Part shown: positions 9,961 to 20,790 of the stretch, piece by piece
How the letters are laid out: the number at the start of each line of letters is the position of its first letter
Numbering within the stretch: position 1 is the first letter of the stretch
Source: Numida meleagris
Taxonomy: Eukaryota > Chordata > Aves > Galliformes > Numididae
Reading direction: 5' to 3'
Assembly: GCF_002078875.1 (NCBI RefSeq)
Contig: NC_034419.1
Span: forward strand, 18,229,516-18,293,515
DNA: 64,000 nt
Notes under the pieces: model-generated
The model's database searches: none
What the model was told of the DNA's origin: nothing
What the model saw: the letters and a program-made list of their open reading frames with translations, nothing else
Program-made: the position numbers and the translations under genes

Positions 9961-11244
9961 TATCTGGCTGCTGTTCACACTTTCTCCTGAAGGCTGCTTG
10001 AGGATCGGCCTCCGGTGTGACTCAAAGCACCAATGGCTCACAATGGCAAGATCAGTAATAGTGCATTTTGCACTGCTGGCTTCCCTAGCACTGCACGTGC
10101 AGCCCCGGTCGGTAGCTACACAGTCACCCTATGGTCAAATCAAAGCACAAAGTACTGAGCTACGTTGCCATTGCTTGTGCCATTCACATCATTTACAGAC
10201 AGGAGGACAAAACCTGATGAAGTCTAAGCCTTGGCTGCATGGAATTGACCCATCAACATTTCCTGAGCCAGCAGGCTGAGTTTGTACCCATTCAACGCTT
10301 TACCTCCGAGGACTATGACATCTCTGATTGCTACCAGGAACATAAAGTTGGATTTAGTACATCATAAATACAGTCTCAGATGCCTAAAATTAATGTGACT
10401 GAGTACTTGCTTACATAAAATGTGCAACAGCCTCGCGACTTCAGAGCAAAATGATATATTGATAGTCTAACCTCCCTTGATGCTAGACCCAGTCTCTGCA
10501 AATAGTTCTCAGTGGCGGGTGCATTAGAAATGAAGTCTGGGCTTCACCCCACGTACTCCCCTTTACAGAACACCAGTGCCAGGAGCCCCGCGGCGGCTCA
10601 CCCCGATGCCATGCCCCTCTGGCCCCGGCTGGGTGGGAAAGCTGCAGCCATCACCAGCTTCCCCAATGATACCAGTGATGACCTCAGCATCGTTTTCCTG
10701 ACAGTTTGCTCCTGATAGATTGTTTTGCCCCAGCCCCACACACCAGGGCAGGGCAGAGGAGCCTTCAGGTGTCTGTGACTTACAGGACTTAGGTGCTGCC
10801 TTTATTGCATTTACAGCAGCAAAGCTATGGGCAAAGCACAACTTCACACTCTGAATCCCAGGCCTGGAATGGCTGTTTGCGAAGAACAGCCCATGGCTGT
10901 CCTGCCACCTGAGTAGCGCACAGAAATCAGCCCCAGATCCCTGACATTTTGGGCATGACTCTCTCCTTGGCACTAGCAGCTGTCTCCCATCTACTCTCAC
11001 GTTTGTCTCAGAAGCCTGAGAAGTGACAACGAGCTCCATCCAGGTTTGTTTTTCCTCTCGTACAACGCTGCTCTGTGAATGGCCCTCAGTGCTGCCATAC
11101 AAACGAGGCAGCTGTTGGGAGCCCAGAGAGCACTGCACTCAGGGGAAGCAGTCTCCTAGCAATAAGGAAGATGTAAAAGCCCTCAAAATAGCTCCTCCTC
11201 CCATTTCTCCTCAGTGACTCACACTGTACAATACTGTTTTGGGA
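9961..11244. other. Non-coding DNA, GC-richer, no gene seen
   Basis: A 191-codon minus-strand frame covers 10563-11138. It has no recognisable domain, lies in GC-richer sequence, and overlaps smaller frames on the plus strand. I regard it as a chance frame. No repeats or RNA structures are recognised. Confidence 0.55.
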
Positions 11245-11260
11245 TTTTTTTTTTTTTTTT
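11245..11260. repeat. Poly-T run (16 T)
   Basis: Sixteen consecutive T are followed by CCCC. On the minus strand this reads as a poly-A tail, but the sequence that would precede it matches no retroelement or mRNA that I know. It is called as a simple homopolymer. Confidence 0.9.
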
Positions 11261-12363
11261 CCCCAAACAATCTTAGAGCAAAACAACCCCCAAAGCCATT
11301 GGCTGCACTGCATATCAGATGAAATGAGGCAAGGATAAGGGTGCATGCAATGGCTTCGTTAGAGAACAGCACACATCCCAGGTGTCCCACACAAACTGAA
11401 CGTGTTTCCAATTTTCTTGCTGACACAAGAGAACAAGCTGTAAGCGCTGCAATGATTTGCTGTTACCGTGCATTTGCACAGCCTGGGCAGGCTAACAATT
11501 GACTTCGCCTGCTAAGTAGTACGAACATGGAGCGGGTGCGTTGCAAAACAGAAGGTAAATAGTTTTGAATGTTTCTCGTGTTTGGCAATCAGGAGCAACT
11601 GTACTCAAGGCGATGGAGTTACACAGCTATGAAATTGGTCTAGATGATAATTATATTTTCTGAGCAGACAGTGGATTTAGCAGCAGTGCCAGTCTGCAGG
11701 TTTCAGTGCCACTGTTGCTATTCCACTACCTCACACCCAAACTGCAGGAAAGGAATCTGCAAGACCAAAATAATCATAGAAGAAGCCAACACAATGAATG
11801 GCCAAACTTCAGTCCCAGGAGAAGTAGCCATTTCCAAAAACCGACATAATTTTTTTTTTCCTGAATAGCCCTCACCCTCTAATTCTGATTTAAACATATA
11901 TATCCAAAAGTAATTCCAAAGAAGAATGCTAATGAATTATGCAATGGACATATGTTCTCACATCAAATCTTGGTGTTTACTTATCTGATGTCACGCAGAA
12001 GATTGAAGCTCGGGACTGCGCTGGGAACGATCCCAAGCCTGCAGCAGGATTCTGGGTCACATCGCTTCAGCTCCGCTCCGGCACGGGAGCACCTGGAAGA
12101 GCAGATGGCCAGACAATGTGGCTATCACTGGTGGTTTTAATTTTCCTGGATTAAGAAGCAAGTGCTATGCAAGGAGTTGGATTTGCTGAAGACACAGCAG
12201 CAGCCCTGGCACAGGAAATCCTCCCCGAGCCCTGCTGCCTAACAGCTTTCTCGCACAATCTCTGGTAGGACCACAAACCTACAGGCAGCTCATTCTCCAG
12301 TCACTTTCCAGTTATTCCCATTTTTATTACATACACCTCTTCGTAAGAAACATCCACATCCTG
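11261..12363. other. Non-coding DNA, nothing specific seen
   Basis: Mixed composition. The part near 11430-11530 is repeat-free with a few CpGs and homeodomain-like words but is too weak to call. AT-rich sequence with T runs lies near 11846 and 11890. No exon or repeat family is recognised. Confidence 0.55.
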
Positions 12364-12379
12364 AAAAAAAAAAAAAAAA
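12364..12379 (+). repeat. Poly-A run (16 A)
   Basis: Sixteen A are followed by GG and another A-rich stretch to about 12388. It is a homopolymer immediately upstream of the CpG-rich patch, and no retrocopy could be recognised before it. Confidence 0.9.
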
Positions 12380-12459
12380 GGAAAAAAGAGAACATAAATC
12401 CTAGCTTCTAATGACACAAAGCGCCGTGCATTTTCTCTTAGTGAGACTATACACAAGGG

Positions 12460-12735
12460 GAGAGCAAAAATATTGGCGCGGCAACTCTTGGCAACTGTGG
12501 CCACTCACCACCAGGACCCCGTACCCCGAGCCCTGCTCTCTGCACGGCTCCCTCAGCACCCTCAGCTCCATCACCCTGGGCAGAGCGTGCTGCCAGCCAG
12601 CGCCGTGTTCGTTCGCCCTCACCCAGGCGAGCTGGCACCGAGCCACCCGCTCAGCGGCCATCCCCTGCGCTCTGCTCAGAGCTGGGGCTGTCGGGAGCAG
12701 CCGGCAGCACGGGGCCCTGAACTGCCATCTCTCAC
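12460..12735. other. Short CpG-rich, island-like patch
   Basis: This is the clearest GC- and CpG-rich stretch in the window: I count about nineteen CpGs over roughly 260 bases of high-GC sequence. That is close to the observed/expected level used for CpG islands and far above the flanks. Open frames run on both strands (146 codons plus, 124 minus), a common by-product of GC-rich DNA with few stops. It could be a small orphan CpG island marking a promoter of an unannotated transcript, an old GC-rich repeat, or an exon. None of the reading frames resembles a protein I know. Confidence 0.45.
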
Positions 12736-13640
12736 CAGGAGCTGCTGGGGCTAAACTCGGGGAAATCTCATCCACAGCAGTAAATAAAGGAAGAATTACT
12801 GTCCTGGAAAAAGAATGGCTAATGCGAACGTGCTGCGATTTAGGGCTGTAACGAGGCAGTAGTTCAAAAGAGCACTATTTCAAAAATGGGTGAAAGGCGG
12901 TAAATTTATTCCCGGTATAAGTCTATTGCCTTCAAAGGAACTGCATTAGGAGTGGATTTAGTCCAGTATGGGTAGACAACATGGCAGTGCAATTTATTCC
13001 TTAAAACATACAGGCAGATGTGAAGATTACCACTGGAATTGCTAGATTTAGAATTCATAAATACATTTCTTGTTCCTTTATAAAAAGGACATAGCAGGAT
13101 TATGTAGAGGGAATTACATGTCCATATACTAAATTATAGCTAGGAGCAGCTTCAAGATGAAATTAACTAGTGGTAGTAATGGCCTTATTACTAGACAACA
13201 TCAATACTAAAAAAAATTAAGTAAAAAAGACTTACTTACTACTTTAGTTTTCACACCTATCAAATCTGGAGGAAGAAGAAACCTACAGCAGAACTGTATG
13301 TATTATCAGGACAGTCAATGAGACATGAAACAAGGACGAACTCCATTTGCCTGGGCAAAAAGCCCAGTTTGGAAGTAATTGCTGTAGCGGTGTAGCAGCT
13401 GCAGATATAGCCAGATCAAATCCAAAGATCAAATGCTTATTTCATTTTGATAAAAGTCATTAAACCACAAATCAACTTACTTTGGATGACAGTCAGGAAA
13501 TAACTCTGTCTATACCATCTGCACATAACTGTCCCCATATAAATTAAAGCAATGACAGCAGCTTTCTTATGTGAAATCCCCAAACTTACATTTCATTAAA
13601 CTATCAGCATTTATCATTTAGATTTTATTTAGCAGATAAA
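12736..13640. other. AT-rich non-coding DNA, partly conserved-looking
   Basis: Repeat-free AT-rich sequence follows the CpG patch. The part near 12810-12920 keeps several CpGs (GCGAACG, GCGATT, AACGAGG, GGCGG, CCCGG) within AT-rich sequence, and 13430-13480 holds GATCAAATG and GTCATTAAACC words. Constraint is possible but the evidence is thin. No gene is seen. Confidence 0.35.
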
Positions 13641-14269
13641 GCAGTGCACCACGTTCCAAGTCAGACGCAGGATTTCTCAGTGCCGGGGTGCACTGGGACG
13701 GCCTACCCAGCTTGGGATCAAGGCACCCAACGCCTGTGGGACGGCCCTTCCCTTTCCATACTCATGGCAGCAGGCACACGGAAAAGAGCAGCACTGAGGG
13801 GTGGCATCAAGAATTTAGGGAGCACCAAGGAAGTTCTGGAAGCATGGTGTTGGTTAGGGATGGTCAAAAGTTAAGCAAGAATAATAGTCTCACTATACTG
13901 GTTAAGACTTGTGTACCTGAGCAGCATTATATTCTCCTGCTTTGCTAATTGGAATTCAAGTGTATGGTTTTTGAACTAACACGCCTCTGCATTTCCTCCA
14001 GACTCTGGCCTTTCGAGTTCTCTAACTCCAAAGAAATGTAGCTTTCACGCTATGATTATTGTAATCCAACTCTCAGTGCCTGTTATCTTAACAGATGGTT
14101 CTGGAAGCCCGCACCTGCAATTCTAATACCACTATAACGTTCATCGAAACTTCAGGAGACAAAAGATCAAAGATTCATCTTAAGAAATTAACTGATTCTT
14201 TAGAGTAGGCATCAATTTGTTGATTTACTCCTAACGCACCTCCCCCAAGAGGCAACCTACCATCACCTG
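13641..14269. other. Non-coding DNA, no gene seen
   Basis: A GC-richer part (13640-13870) carries overlapping chance frames, followed by AT-richer sequence. No repeat family, exon or structure is recognised. Confidence 0.55.
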
Positions 14270-15200
14270 CGACCTTCAGAAAATCTGTTACTGATTGACG
14301 GATTGATAGCTAAAAAGTCATTATTAAAATCTCTAATAACAAGAATTATCAAGCTAACGTTAGCCAACCTAATGGATGGATTATGCACGGAGGAAAGGAA
14401 TCCTCATTTCTGCAGTCCTCTGCTGTCCCCCACGCACTGTTTTACTGAGTTTCCTTTCTACCTGCGTTAATGATTTGATTGGAAATTTTAACCATACAAG
14501 TGGGAATTGCTTTTTATCCTCAAGTTATTAGAATTCTTATGGTCCAGGAAAGATTTTTGAAGACAAAAAGTTTAAAATTAGTTTTGAAATATGCTCCTGA
14601 AAACTAATATAATAGCACAACCATTGGATTTTTAATAAAAAAACCCCTCTATTTGAATTATTGTATTTATATTAATGGATTCTCTCTCTATGCTAATCCT
14701 CGAGATGTTCTTACTTCAAGCAAAACTTCCCAAATATTAACCAGGAAGAAAGGGAGTCATTCTACAATGCACAGTTATCAAGAGACCAAAGCAAAGTTAG
14801 TCTACCAAAGGTGATGATATTAATAATGACACTTATGCGGCAGGAATTTAATTAGACTGAAAAAGAATTTGTAGCAAAGATGTCGTAATAACTCAAGACA
14901 AAATGAAAATCAGTCCAAAGGCATTTGGTCCTTAATTAGTTTGGGAGTAGCAGATTAAAGATAAACTTAGAGAAATCGGCGGAGTGACTGGCTATTAGGG
15001 GCCACTAGAACGCATGATGTCAGGTTGCATTTTTCACTTTTTGAGTCTCTTAAGTAAGACCAAGCGCAAAGTATTTTTAAAAATGCAGGAGCTGACCTTT
15101 TTTCTTTCTTCAAAAGATCAAACAATCGAGCTTTTAATAAAACCAATGACAGTCACAAGCTTTGATTGTTGACAGCGATGATTTTTCTAAGCCTTAAGAA
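14270..15200. promoter_or_regulatory. Dense cluster of homeodomain/TALE/TCF-type words, candidate enhancer
   Basis: This is the strongest regulatory-looking stretch in the window. It contains TGATTGAC (14292-14299), a PBX/MEIS-like core; repeated ATTA and TAAT cores around 14320-14350; TTTAATTAGAC near 14849; and CCTTAATTAG near 14931. The part at 15115-15175 carries AGATCAAA (15115-15122, TCF/LEF-like), CCAAT overlapping TGACAG (15143-15152), and TTGATTGTTGACAG (15162-15175). Several CpGs survive in AT-rich sequence and no repeat interrupts it. Developmental enhancers bound by HOX, PBX and MEIS factors look like this, but binding and conservation are untested here. Confidence 0.42.
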
Positions 15201-17125
15201 ATAATGAGCTGCACAACACCTTGGTTATATATGGAAAACGGCAGCTTCATGTACAGACAACAGCCAATTCATACATACTGCCTTTTGAAAACCAGGAAAA
15301 AAATGAAAGGTATTTCTGATCATCCACAAAAAGTTACTTTCTTGTTGTTGACTTGTTCTGCACAAAATACATGAAAGGAATAACGAAGCAGAATGTTCAT
15401 AAAAGACCCAGGAAGATTTTCAAGCTCCAGCAACTGATCTGAATGTGTTCACATTTAGGTAAGAAGAAAGGGAGATCTGTGCAAAACACCTTGCAGTCGT
15501 GAGAAAACGCATGGCAAAACCATGGAAGCTTTTCCAGCCAAGCCCTTGGCAGCGCTCATCCCCGTACCCTCGAGGCATTGGGCTGCACCCCACTCCATGG
15601 ACATCAACAGCGAGCTCTCAGCATGTCTAAGTGCTCACCCTTGGTCTTTCAGCAGTACTTACTTAAAACAAGAAGAAGCAAACCAACCAACCAAAAACCA
15701 AACAGAAGGGACGACAACCTGCCTTCCGCCTGATGTGGTGAAGGGACCTTCACCCTCCTTCCCAAGGGAAGGCTGTAACAGCCAGTTTTCGTTTCAACCA
15801 CAACACGTTTTCTATTTTGTCCCAATTAGAGAAGTTGGCAGATTAAGGAAATCTAAAGCCCAGGAAAGGAAAACACACATAGTAGAAAAGTTCAGCATTA
15901 CACAGATATTAAACATCCCATTGCCAGTAGCAAAGCCCATTTGAGAATATTATTCAACTATATTCCTGTTTTAAACAATTTTTTGTATCAACCCATAGGT
16001 AAAACAAGAACACAGTGAAGCCAAAACAAAAACTCTCCCCAATTTGCATTCAGTGTGTTTAATTTGATGGACTGACTAGCAGGTTCCTTTTTGTTGCAAG
16101 CCTTATGTAAACCATCTTGATATTCATTTCTCATCTAAACACCCAACAGCCATACTAGACTCCAATCTGCACACAGTAAGTTGCATCCCTGTGGAGTAAT
16201 ACAATACAATTAGTATCAAGACTCTGTATTTTAAATATATTTTAAATAAAAGCAGACCTGCACTTGCCTCGTGCTACGAGTATGGTCCTGACCAGTTCAT
16301 CTTTGACCTTACTCAAGGACATAGACATTTCCCCTGTCTTTGGGTTAGCTGAAAATGCCGCTCTCAGCATTTTGGTGCTCGGTGCATATGGTGCTCCCCA
16401 TGCCATTTCCCACCGCAGCGTTTCTGCCGCTCTCCTCGCTGGCCTCAGGCTTGCAGTACAGGTGCTGCAGCAGCCTGCTTCTTCACTGCCCATTTGTGCT
16501 GCCGTGATTCACTTGCTCAGCTCTTCTCCTTGACGCTGGTCATGCTGTTTTTCTTCTAAGGCGGATTGTTAAACCTAAGTATTAATAGCTCTGATTGGAA
16601 ATAAAATTTTTTTAAAAAAAAGCAGTGTTGAAGGTTTTTTCACCGTATTACGGAGCAAATTACCTTATGTGCTTCAGCAGTTTTAAGGAGTTTACTGTCG
16701 TGCGTTTTGGAGTACAGTTCCCACAGCCAGCGAGGAGAGGGACTTTGTCTCATCAGAGGAGAGGACAGATCACAGTTACTTCAAATCTCACAGTTCTTCA
16801 TTTCCTGGTTATAATCACCATCGATCACAATCCCTACAGGATTCTGAGGGCTACAGGTACCACAAGAGACACTGCACCACCAGGACGCACTCACCAGCTC
16901 AGGGCAGGGGAGGTCAGTTTGCAGCACTCCTCTGCAATGCCCCAACAGAGGCAGGCTCCTCCATTAGGGCTGAGGGAGACTCAGAGCACCCTCCCTGCCC
17001 CACCATGTTTCACCGCATCGCATAGCCAGCACTGGGCATACCTATAGAGCACCACCCACCCTAGACTTGCCTTCTTTACATCCAGATCCAAGCTAGAGCA
17101 CCGTGTTTTGAGTTTTCTGCCTTCT
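15201..17125. other. Non-coding DNA, no gene seen
   Basis: AT-rich to about 15520, GC-richer at 15520-15800 and 16260-16530, AT-rich elsewhere. A short AACC-type simple repeat lies near 15681-15693. Overlapping open frames of up to 140 codons (15522-15944, 16625-17047) have no recognisable domain. An A/T-rich run lies at 16600-16621. Confidence 0.55.
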
Positions 17126-17235
17126 AGCATCTTTCGTAAAATTAATTACTGGTCATTTGAGGAAATTAATTGGCTTATTATGCAGTTTCTAAACATGCAA
17201 TTGGCATAATTTTCGGAATTATTTTCTGTACGCAG
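17126..17235. promoter_or_regulatory. Compact homeodomain-word cluster, candidate conserved element
   Basis: Within about 100 bases are ATTAATTA (17141-17148), AATTAATTGG (17164-17172), TTATTATGC near 17177, and CATGCAATTGGCATAATT near 17194-17211. The sequence is complex and repeat-free. Paired ATTAATTA-type sites suit dimeric homeodomain binding, as known for paired-class factors. This is inferred from words alone. Confidence 0.35.
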
Positions 17236-19680
17236 CATCAAGTTCATTCCCGTCTTACACCTCCACTAATGTCGTACTCTGAGCAGAGAATAAGGCAGGG
17301 CAGAATTTAACCTCATCTATCTAAGTGGCATACACTCATTCCTCCAGGGAACTGACCTGAGCTGCAGCATTGGCTATTTATAACACATTCAGAAATAAAT
17401 TGCTAGGCAAGAGAGTAGAAAAGCTGTTAAGAAAGGCTATCTTTGTTGACAAGACTAGAAAAAGTAATACAAATTCCCATACAAAGCTACCTTCATGCTA
17501 TGCTATAATTTTCATTTGTTACTAAAACGTGTCTTATTCAAAAATAAGGTAACAATTTTTTTCTGCTTGTGACCAACCGCCTCAAGGTGCCCTTGCTTTC
17601 ATAGAAACTAGGTAACTAAATCCAGTGGTACAAACAACATGAACCACTGACAGAAGAGTGGTGCTCCTGCTCATACCTTCTGTTTGTGAGGAGAATCCCC
17701 ATCTGAGGAGAGCTGGGCTCAGTTCCCTCTTTGGCCTACAGGAACTGAGGGCACTGTTGAGTACTAGTTAATTCTCGAACCAAATGGCCTTTTCTGCATT
17801 ATGCACCAGCTGGGACCCACAGGGGAATCCTAAAGCTGAGTGGTGACGTTAGCCCAAGATAGCTGAGATAATACCAGAGTTGTTTCACAGCTCATTAGAG
17901 CTGTGAAACTGGAGGTGATGAGAATAACCATAGCATCTGTGAGAGCAGGCCCTGGAGAGCTTCCTCTCGGATAGAACTCGCTGGCTGTCTTCAGAGCAGT
18001 GTCCATCATGGACAGACAGCGAGGAATGGGAGCCGACACCGGGGGAAGTTATCTGGCAACACAGACAGGCCCTGAGTCATTTCTTGGATCTGGGCTTCAA
18101 ACACGGCGTGACAATCAGAGCTGGTCACGCTTTGGAAGAGCTTTGCAAAAGTGGGCAGTGGTAATGGAACTGGATATCCTCCTACCTCGTCTCAGTGGCG
18201 GGATGCTGGTTGCTGCAGCTGTGGTCAGAGGCACAGCACATCAAGAGGCAAAAAACTTATTTTGGTGTGGTGAGGGCACTGGAGAGATGGTATTCAAAAA
18301 GATCTAAGCTAGCTGAGGAAAGCTCAGTTCAGCCTGCCTTCACTGGACGTCAGTCTTCACTGGGTACCGAACCTTTCCCAAGAACAAACCATCTGCATTT
18401 GGCCTGGAGCAGCTGGCAGCTGTGTGAGCTGGGGGCACGCGTGGGGCTCTGTGCTGCCCTGGGACTCCTGCAGGCAGACGGGAAGAGAAGTTGTAGCAGA
18501 AGGAACTAAAGTTCTTTCGTTCTTTCCTTATTTTTCTAGGTAGCTTTAAGCATTAGACCCTTTTTCATTCTCATTTCTAACTTTTATCAGCAGAGAAAAC
18601 CACCGAAGAATGACATGAGATAGATTACTCGAGCCAGCAAAGCAAGACTCAAAGCAATGGCTTTTTATGATGAAATATTGATAGGAAAAACTGTGAGACA
18701 AGAAAGTGTTCAAAATTCACGTAGTCCTTTATATACAAATCTTTTTTGCTCGACTGCAGTCTAGCAATAATCACATCGCTTTTCTGGCTTAAATATTAAA
18801 ACAATTGACTTTTCCAGAAAGGAGAGAATATCCTGTGAGAAATTCTAAAATAAATTGGTTTTCTTCAGTCTGCAATTTTTTTTTTTTTGTATTTTTTCCC
18901 ATGTCATTTTCAGCAGTACATTATGAAACAAAGGGTATGAAAAAATGGTTTATTATGCTGAAGATGTTGTAACTCTCCAATCTCCTGTTCCTTTTCCTGT
19001 GGCAAAAAGGTAAAGGAAATAAAATAAATTGCAAAAAGAATAATTTTTTTTTGCACCAGAAATACCCCAAATCCACGATCGACGTTTTTCCACAGGAAAA
19101 CCTGAAGAAATCTAAACACGTTCATGAAACATTCATTGAAACAACATGCTGACAAAACAGTTTTTCAATCAGAACTTTTCACCCGGTCTACTTACACGCA
19201 TGCGGTATGCATCCGTTCACAAACGTGTTTCTAGCACACCAGAAGGGCAGCGGGTTTTGTCTCACTTAGCTTTTCTGCCCAGAATAAACCCTACATATCC
19301 CTGGAGGTCTTTCTTTGCAGATGCCTTACTGGCTGCACAAACCGCTGCTCTTTGCTGTGCTGAACTGACCCACGTACCCTGACTGCGAGGTCGCGGTGAG
19401 TCCCAGGCCGCAGCCATCCAGCCCAGCAGAGTCATCCTGGCCACAGATCGCTGTGCACAGCTGCACTACTACGGCTCCCAGCTCAACCCCAGTGACCACA
19501 AGAAATACCTTGTCACCCGGCGTCCCGCTCGTACCCAGCCAGGTGCCCCCACCAAGGCTCCCATCCGCTGCTGCTGCAGGAGACTGGCACTTGCACATCC
19601 CTCTGTGATGCTGATGCTTGGCTCCACCACTCAACATCTCCTGGTTTGATACATTTTCACACAATCACATGCTGATCATT
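17236..19680. other. Non-coding DNA, no gene seen
   Basis: Mixed composition with GC-richer parts near 18000-18500 and 19350-19600 and an AT-rich part at 18520-19150. It contains the perfect inverted repeat at 17882-17909. Pyrimidine tracts ending in TAG near 18538 look acceptor-like but no exon follows. No coding or repeat family is recognised. Confidence 0.55.
17882..17909. repeat. Perfect inverted repeat, 12-bp arms, 4-base loop
   Basis: GTTTCACAGCTC at 17882-17893 is exactly reversed and complemented by GAGCTGTGAAAC at 17898-17909, with ATTA between. Pairing stops at the flanks (T opposite T), so the stem is 12 bp. That is too short for a microRNA precursor and shows no terminator context. 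It could be a dyad protein-binding site, a relic of a palindromic insertion, or chance. Confidence 0.95.
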
Positions 19681-19689
19681 AGTAAAACT

Positions 19690-19865
19690 TGCTGTAACCA
19701 AATAACGATCACGGTGAAGGAAATCCAGTTGAATCCCAGGAGCGAAATTATTTGGTATCTAATTAATGACACAACGTATTTGTTGACACTCTAGTCAAAC
19801 TACGTGGAGATCTAATTAACTGCTAAAGAGCTGACGCTGCCAAGGGCACACTAAAGTTTTGTTCA
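19690..19865. promoter_or_regulatory. Candidate conserved element with a repeated ATCTAATTAA word
   Basis: ATCTAATTAA occurs at 19757-19766 and again at 19810-19819, 53 bases apart, in a repeat-free AT-rich block. The first copy continues into TGACAC, near a TALE-type core. The block also keeps CpGs (AACGTATT, CTACGTGG). Two identical homeodomain-type sites in a small block are suggestive, not conclusive. Confidence 0.3.
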
Positions 19866-20505
19866 GTCAACTTTGACACAGAAGCGCTATCCTAAATTGT
19901 CTCTGGCATGTTGTGCAGACTTCAGTGGCACAGATCAAGAGGAACCAGATCACAGAAAGCTGCAAAGATGAACCTGGCAAAAATATGCGAGCAAAACACC
20001 ACAGCTTGAAGCCATGCCACCTCGCTGGGATAACGTCCAATCTCTCACGTCAAGCTACATAAACCAGAGTAATGAGTGAGGAGCACCTCGATGGCCTGGG
20101 AAGGGGCACTCATTAGTCAGCACGTAGCACGCTGTCAGCTGGGTCAGGGGCACGCTGACTCCTGGCCAAGAAGGACACTTGTGCCTCCACATGAGTGCCT
20201 TTTGGATGAGTGGCAAAACACAAAGGGCAGCTAAAATAATTACTGAGCCTGTTATGGAGGTTTTCACACATGCATTTCCACGGTGTGAATACAGCTCGGA
20301 GACTCTGTAGCCCTTCTGGTCTCTTCAGGAACAAATGAAATTTCATACCATCCTCTGAGCTGTTTCAAGAGAACAAAATTGAACCTATGCCTGCGTTGCA
20401 ACCATACCATGCAGCTCACAGTCAGGAGATGACCATAGTGGAAGACATCTCCTTCCCATGTAGAATACACTCACTTCTTTCAGTGAGCTCCCTCCTTCTC
20501 AATAG
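19866..20505. other. Non-coding DNA, nothing specific seen
   Basis: Balanced composition with short overlapping frames on the minus strand and no recognised product, repeat family or structure. Confidence 0.55.
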
Positions 20506-20790
20506 CAACTTTTATTGACAGATGCAAAGCAAGACTAATGTGCTATAGATAACCCTGGCGCAAAGGATTATTAGACAAAGCATTTTTATTTTGTGGGCAT
20601 TGATTTATTTGTCACAACTACAGTTCAAATGAAAATGGTAGTTTAGACAAATGAACTTGAATGCTAAACATTCATCCTGGTTACTCCTAATAAGCAGGTC
20701 CCTCTGCTTATTCCTAATAGTAGCCTAAATGCTCTTACAGGTGCATTTGCTATACACCTATAGATACAGATATTCTAGATAATTACGAGT
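20506..20790. promoter_or_regulatory. Candidate regulatory block with HOX/MEIS-like word
   Basis: TTTTATTGACAG at 20510-20521 joins a posterior-HOX-like TTTATT to a MEIS-type TGACAG. The following 250 bases are repeat-free and AT-rich, with GGATTATTAGAC near 20566 and paired words CTCCTAATAAGCAGG and CTGCTTATTCCTAATAG near 20685-20722. Those two are partly inverted copies of one another. Function is inferred. Confidence 0.3.

Noticed and set aside
10563..11138. 191-codon minus-strand open frame
   Set aside because: GC-richer region with competing plus-strand frames; low-information composition and no family resemblance.
12401..12851. Open frames on both strands (146 and 124 codons) over the CpG-rich patch
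   Set aside because: Openness on both strands follows from high GC and few stop codons; neither product resembles a known protein. Kept only as a CpG-rich patch.
17882..17909. Hairpin as a microRNA precursor
   Set aside because: The stem is 12 bp with no extended pairing in the flanks, well short of the roughly 30 bp stem of a microRNA precursor.
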